64,000 bases of DNA from contig NZ_LT670818.1 in NCBI RefSeq assembly GCF_900129505.1, forward strand, positions 7,535,001-7,599,000, written 5' to 3'. This stretch comes from Bradyrhizobium erythrophlei (lineage in GTDB: Bacteria; Pseudomonadota; Alphaproteobacteria; Rhizobiales; Xanthobacteraceae). The position numbers and the translations under genes were made by a program. The notes beneath the pieces were generated by a model. It was not told the DNA's origin. It did not search any database and was given only the letters and a program-made list of their open reading frames with translations. Shown piece after piece: positions 60,051 to 64,000 of this stretch. Numbering within the stretch: position 1 is the first letter of the stretch; each line of letters begins with the position of its first letter.

Positions 60051-61487
60051 GTGAGCAGCGCGTCCCTGATCCTCATTGACGGCGGCCTGGCGCTCTCCGA
60101 GCCTAAGGCCGTCGGAGCGCGGGGCAGCACCAAGGTGCTCGCCGCGTCGAGCCTGGGCAGCTGCCTCGTGTTCGTCAGCAGCGCCGTCGTCACGGTCGCG
60201 CTCGCAGCGATTGGCCGAGACATGCGCCTGTCGCCGCTCGACCTGCAGTGGGTGATGAACGCCGAGCTCCTGCCGCTCGCGGCCCTGACCTTGGTCGCCG
60301 GCGCTCTGGGTGATCGGTTCGGACAGAAGCGGATCTTCCTCGCGGGGATCGCTCTCTGTGGCCTGGGCGCGACTGCGATTGGTTTCGCGCCGAGTTTCGC
60401 CCCGCTCATCGTCGGCCGGTTCCTGCAAGGCTTGGGCGAAGCCTTGATCCTGCCCAGCGGCCTTTCCGTGCTCGGGCAGGCCTTTCCCGCCGACAAGAAA
60501 GCCCGTGCGGTCGGCATCTGGTCCGCCGCCGCGGCTGTCGCCAGCGGCGTCGCGCCCGCGATCGCGGGCGCGATCCTCGATCACGGGTCTTGGCGGACGA
60601 CCTTTCTGATGCTCCTGCCCGTAGTCGCCGGCGCGCTGGCCGTCGGCACCGTGTGGATACCCAACGACTCCCCGACGAGCCACGCCCGGGTCGACGTCGG
60701 TGGCGCGGTCTTTTCGACAGCCGGGCTCGGCGGGCTGGGTGCGGGGCTGACCAGCCTGACCAACGGTTCCGGTGCGAACCTTTGGGTGCTCGTCACTCTG
60801 ATCGTTGGTCTGGGCAGCTTATCCGGCCTCATCGTGACCGAAAGGCGATTAGGCGACAACGCCATGCTGCCCCCGTCGCTCTTCGCCTCGCGGTCGGTCG
60901 TCGGCGCGAACCTGTTCACTGCACTCCTCTACGGAGCCTTCACGGTCATGCTAACCTTGATCCCGTTCGTGATGATCCGGGGGGCGCACCTGCCGACGCT
61001 GGTGGCGGGCCTGGCCTTCATTCCCCTGCAAGTGCTGATTGCGGTCGTCTCGCCGCTCGCCGGCATGCTCTGCCGCCGGTTCGGCCGGCGCTTGCCATTG
61101 TTCGCTGGCGGCGCCGTCGTCGCCTTGGGATGCGCCATGACGCTCACTGTCGGTTCGAACGCGACCTATTGGGCGGACATCTTCCGCCCTATCCTGTTGC
61201 TGTCGTTGGGCATGAGCCTGGCGATCGCACCGTTGACGACCCTCGTCCTCACCTCCGTCGAGTCCAATCGCGCCGGAACAGCGTCTGGTGTCAACAGCGC
61301 GGTCTCACGCGCCGGGTCTCTCTTCGCCATCGCCCTGCTCGGCGGCGTCCTGCAGCAGGGCGGTCCTCAACTGTTCTCAGGGTTCCACATGGCGCTGGCT
61401 GTCGCCGCGGTTGCGTGCGTTCTCGCCACGCTCGCGGTGTTCATCATCGAGCCGGGGCCCCACGTCGACTTCATCCCGCGAGACTGA
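60051..61487 (+). CDS. MFS transporter, DHA2 (drug:H+ antiporter) type
   Basis: A 478-residue membrane protein with about 14 spans. DHA2 features: motif A LVAGALGDRFGQKRIFLAGI (GDRFGQKR), motif C-like ALIVGRFLQGLGEALILPSG, the central LTSLTNGSGANLWVLVTLIV and later ALGCAMTLTVGS. The cluster MocR - oxidoreductase - SPW - SnoaL - DHA2 transporter suggests an inducible stress or detoxification unit in which a small molecule is reduced and expelled. GTG start at 60051 nearly overlaps the preceding stop. Confidence 0.88.
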   Translation: MSSASLILIDGGLALSEPKAVGARGSTKVLAASSLGSCLVFVSSAVVTVALAAIGRDMRLSPLDLQWVMNAELLPLAALTLVAGALGDRFGQKRIFLAGIALCGLGATAIGFAPSFAPLIVGRFLQGLGEALILPSGLSVLGQAFPADKKARAVGIWSAAAAVASGVAPAIAGAILDHGSWRTTFLMLLPVVAGALAVGTVWIPNDSPTSHARVDVGGAVFSTAGLGGLGAGLTSLTNGSGANLWVLVTLIVGLGSLSGLIVTERRLGDNAMLPPSLFASRSVVGANLFTALLYGAFTVMLTLIPFVMIRGAHLPTLVAGLAFIPLQVLIAVVSPLAGMLCRRFGRRLPLFAGGAVVALGCAMTLTVGSNATYWADIFRPILLLSLGMSLAIAPLTTLVLTSVESNRAGTASGVNSAVSRAGSLFAIALLGGVLQQGGPQLFSGFHMALAVAAVACVLATLAVFIIEPGPHVDFIPRD

Positions 61488-62210
61488 CCCGTTCGGTGTC
61501 CGTAATCAGCAGGCCGGCAAGAATTACGGTGACAGTGCACTGGAATTACGGTGACAGTGCACTCAATAGCCAGTCACGCGTTCGCAGACATCCTGCCGGA
61601 ATTGCGCGCGCGTCATGTCACCCCCACCCGTTGGCTTGATCCGCGGCTGCGGGCTCCCGGGCGCCCCCTGCGGATTTGCGCGTAAAATCTAATTTCTCCA
61701 GCCGGATCAAGCTGTTTCTATCTGTCCAGTCCCTTCTGAAAAAATATTCTGGTTTTCCGAAGTCGCAAATCGCCTTATACCCGCCGCCGTCCACCCCACT
61801 CGAGGGGCGTATCGCGATCGTCACGGACGCGGGGCTGGATGCGATGGCCGCAAGCGGCGCTTCTGACGAGAGCGCTTTGCTTGCGGACGGCAAAATCGTG
61901 TGGTCCTGACGCCTCGACGCCGGCGTCAAGTTTGCGGGAAGCGATTTTCGCAAGCGACGGTGACAAAAAAGCCCGATCGCCGGGGAGAGCTCGACATAAG
62001 CCGTAAAACCATTGCGTGCGGGGATGCCGGGTGATTTCCGGTGCGACCGCTGTGAATACTCGTGTGCATCTTGCACTACCCACTTCGCACACGAGGCTGC
62101 GGGTGCACTGGGCACCCGGCATTCCCCACGCCCTCTTTTGGGGGCGGAAGATTCACTCAAAGCTTCGGGCGCAATCCGCGCCGCGAGAAGTTAAACGCAT
62201 GTCTGGAAAC
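61488..62210. other. intergenic stretch between MFS gene and hppA
   Basis: Contains the 22-base period repeat at 61521 and a region (61780-62160: GAGGGGCGTATCGCGATCGT, GGCACCCGGCATTCCCCACG) that I recall as a frequent intergenic sequence of Bradyrhizobium and relatives. Open frames across it are unlikely to be genes. Confidence 0.5.
61521..61563. repeat. 22-base tandem repeat
   Basis: GAATTACGGTGACAGTGCAC followed by T is repeated once at an exact 22-base step. The same GAATTACGGTGACAG sequence is known from dispersed repeats near transposase genes in many proteobacteria, here without a transposase. Confidence 0.6.
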
Positions 62211-62322
62211 CGTCATTGCGAGGGCAGCGACTTGTCCGCCGTAGCTCGAAGAGCGAAGGCGGAAGCAATCCAACTTTCTTGCTTTTGCGCGATGGATTGC
62301 TTCGTCGCTCCTCGCAATGACG
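62211..62322. repeat. 112-base element with inverted CGTCATTGCGAG ends
   Basis: CGTCATTGCGAG at the left and CTCGCAATGACG at the right are perfect inverted repeats. Internal parts AGCAATCCAACTTTCTTGC and GCGATGGATTGCTTCGTCGC are also partly complementary. It fits the mobile palindromic elements frequent between genes in this group. Confidence 0.7.
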
Positions 62323-62348
62323 TGGAAACACCATCGCGTCTCGAAAAC

Positions 62349-62380
62349 AAAAACCCCGCGGCTCGCGCCGCGGGGTTTTT
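62349..62380. terminator. bidirectional intrinsic terminator before hppA
   Basis: AAAAACCCCGCGGC, loop TCGC, GCCGCGGGGTTTTT: a near-perfect stem with A and T runs on both sides, so it can end transcripts from either direction. It ends the hppA transcript at 62401 on the minus strand. Confidence 0.85.
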
Positions 62381-62400
62381 GCCTTGGATCGTATCGGGCC

Positions 62401-64000
62401 TCAGTGCGCCAGGATCGCCAGCAGCAGCAGCGCCACGATGTTGGTGATCTTGATCATCGGATTGACGGCCGGGCCCGCCGTATCCTTGTAGGGATCGCCG
62501 ACGGTGTCGCCGGTGACCGCGGCCTTGTGGGCGTCGGAGCCCTTGCCGCCAAAATGGCCGTCCTCGATGTACTTCTTGGCATTATCCCAGGCGCCGCCGC
62601 CCGAGGTCATGGAGATCGCCACGAACAGGCCGGTCACGATCACGCCGAGCAGCATGGCGCCGACGGCCGAGAACGCCGCCGACTTGCCCGCCGCGCCGCC
62701 GCCCGCGATCGTATAGATCACGAAGTAGACGACGATCGGCGACAGCACCGGCAGCAGCGACGGGATGATCATTTCCTTGATCGCCGCCTTGGTCAGGAGG
62801 TCGACCGCCTTGCCGTAGTCGGGCTTGTCGGTGCCCTGCATGATGCCGGGCTTTTCGCGGAACTGGCGCCGCACTTCCTCGACGATGGCGCCGGCCGCGC
62901 GGCCGACCGCCGTCATGCCCATCGCGCCGAACAGATACGGCAAGAGGCCGCCGAACAAGAGGCCGACCACGACGTAGGGGTTGTTCAGCGAGAAGTCGGG
63001 CAGCACGCCCTGGAAGTACGGAAACTTCGCAGCGTTGCCGATGAAGTATTTGAGGTCTTCATTGTACGCCGCGAACAGCACCAGCGCGCCGAGACCGGCC
63101 GAGCCAATCGCGTAGCCTTTTGTCACAGCCTTGGTGGTGTTGCCGACGGCGTCGAGCGCGTCGGTGGCCTTGCGGACTTCCTTGGGCAGACCGGCCATTT
63201 CGGCAATGCCGCCGGCATTGTCGGTGACCGGGCCGAAGGCGTCGAGCGCCACGACCATGCCGGCCAGAGCCAGCATCGTGGCGGTGGCGATCGCGATGCC
63301 GAACAGGCCGGCAAGGCTGTAGGTGACGAGGATGCCGGCGATGATGACGAGCGCAGGCAGCGCGGTCGATTCCATCGAGATCGCAAGGCCCTGGATCACG
63401 TTGGTGCCGTGGCCGGTAACGGACGCGGCAGCGATCGACTTCACCGGACGATATTCGGTGCCGGTGTAGTATTCGGTGATCCAGATGATCAACCCGGTGA
63501 CGGCGAGGCCGACGACGCCGCACTCGAACAGCGCCATGCCGGTGAACTTCACGCCCTCCAGCGGACCGAAACCGATCAGCCAGTTGATGACGCCGGCCAC
63601 GCCGACCAGCGACAGGACGCCGGTGGCGATCAGGCCCTTGTACAGCGCGCCCATGATCGACTGGCTGGCGCCGAGCTTGACGAAGAAGGTGCCGATGATC
63701 GAGGTGATGATGCAGACGCCGCCGATGGCGAGCGGCAAGGTCATCATGTTCACCAGCAGCGGCGAGGTCGCGAAGAAGATCGCGGCCAGCACCATGGTGG
63801 CGACCGCGGTCACCGCATAGGTCTCGAACAGGTCGGCGGCCATGCCGGCGCAGTCACCGACATTGTCGCCGACATTGTCGGCGATGGTGGCGGGGTTGCG
63901 CGGATCGTCCTCGGGAATGCCGGCTTCGACCTTGCCGACCAGGTCGCCGCCGACGTCGGCGCCCTTGGTGAAGATGCCGCCGCCGAGACGGGCGAAGATC
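62401..64000 (-). CDS. hppA: membrane-bound proton-translocating pyrophosphatase, K+-insensitive (partial)
   Basis: The visible 532 residues are the C-terminal part; the N-terminal 170 or so lie beyond the window. Signatures: [60 protein letters not shown] (pyrophosphate/Mg site), and [20 protein letters not shown]. Lys in GNTTK, where K+-dependent enzymes have Ala, marks the K+-independent group. It hydrolyses PPi and pumps protons across the inner membrane. It continues off the right edge; a strong terminator follows at 62349. Confidence 0.95.
   Translation of the reverse strand, partial: IFARLGGGIFTKGADVGGDLVGKVEAGIPEDDPRNPATIADNVGDNVGDCAGMAADLFETYAVTAVATMVLAAIFFATSPLLVNMMTLPLAIGGVCIITSIIGTFFVKLGASQSIMGALYKGLIATGVLSLVGVAGVINWLIGFGPLEGVKFTGMALFECGVVGLAVTGLIIWITEYYTGTEYRPVKSIAAASVTGHGTNVIQGLAISMESTALPALVIIAGILVTYSLAGLFGIAIATATMLALAGMVVALDAFGPVTDNAGGIAEMAGLPKEVRKATDALDAVGNTTKAVTKGYAIGSAGLGALVLFAAYNEDLKYFIGNAAKFPYFQGVLPDFSLNNPYVVVGLLFGGLLPYLFGAMGMTAVGRAAGAIVEEVRRQFREKPGIMQGTDKPDYGKAVDLLTKAAIKEMIIPSLLPVLSPIVVYFVIYTIAGGGAAGKSAAFSAVGAMLLGVIVTGLFVAISMTSGGGAWDNAKKYIEDGHFGGKGSDAHKAAVTGDTVGDPYKDTAGPAVNPMIKITNIVALLLLAILAH

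Noticed and set aside
61676..61909. 77-codon frame with EGRIAIVTDAG
   Set aside because: Matches a common intergenic sequence of the group in my memory; many copies with stops make a protein unlikely.

Overview
The window is high-GC alphaproteobacterial DNA, most likely from the Bradyrhizobium / Rhodopseudomonas / Nitrobacter group (Nitrobacteraceae). The evidence is the conserved block tRNA-Pro, merR, ihfA, fabH, plsX, DUF177, cytochrome bc1 chaperone, bamE (46.8-52.1 kb), the K+-insensitive proton-pumping pyrophosphatase at the right edge, and many small protein families typical of that group (DUF6894, DUF3551, DUF2924, glycine-rich secreted proteins, phasin, short zinc-ribbon proteins). 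This assignment is recognition from memory, not a database search.

Layout. 0.1-10.9 kb: a patchwork of small genes around a DedA gene and an OxyR-type regulator, with several broken genes and a short dispersed repeat. 11.1-15.5 kb: a complete group II intron with its reverse transcriptase, a methyltransferase, and an IS630 element with clear ends that sits in a long dispersed repeat. 15.5-34.7 kb: housekeeping-like and stress genes (AEC transporter, Crp/Fnr regulator, phasin, saccharopine-dehydrogenase-like enzyme, PrkA kinase, glycine-rich/TPR proteins, an alpha/beta hydrolase lipoprotein, a redoxin), separated by further copies of the repeat. 35.0-36.4 kb: two ORF-less group II introns, one nested inside the other. 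36.6-39.0 kb: a diheme cytochrome c and a Tat-signal protein. 39.7-46.7 kb: a decayed integrative island with a replication-initiator-like protein, AlpA-type excisionases, a DUF2924 / large serine recombinase / partner cassette whose recombinase carries a one-base frameshift, the tail of an SMC-like ATPase, and three tRNA 3' fragments. 46.8-52.1 kb: core lipid-synthesis and envelope genes. 52.2-62.3 kb: an accessory block between bamE and hppA holding small enzymes, an IS30 remnant, and a MocR regulator divergent from an oxidoreductase / SPW membrane protein / SnoaL / MFS cluster. 62.4-64.0 kb: hppA, running off the window.

The strongest unexplained signal is the relation between the group II introns and the dispersed repeats. 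A repeat module with the order TTGGCA, C, about 28 bases, then a hairpin starting ATGTCCG occurs many times. The complete intron (11090-13015), the nested intron (35002-36382) and a short intron 3'-end scar (15499) all lie at the same phosphodiester bond of this module, immediately after TTGGCA. The intron at 35 kb has lost its reverse transcriptase ORF and carries a second ORF-less intron exactly inside its branch-point domain VI, a twintron-like arrangement that would depend on proteins supplied in trans.

Many small genes carry exactly one lesion (frameshift or nonsense codon). This could be real decay or assembly error, and only the reads can separate the two.
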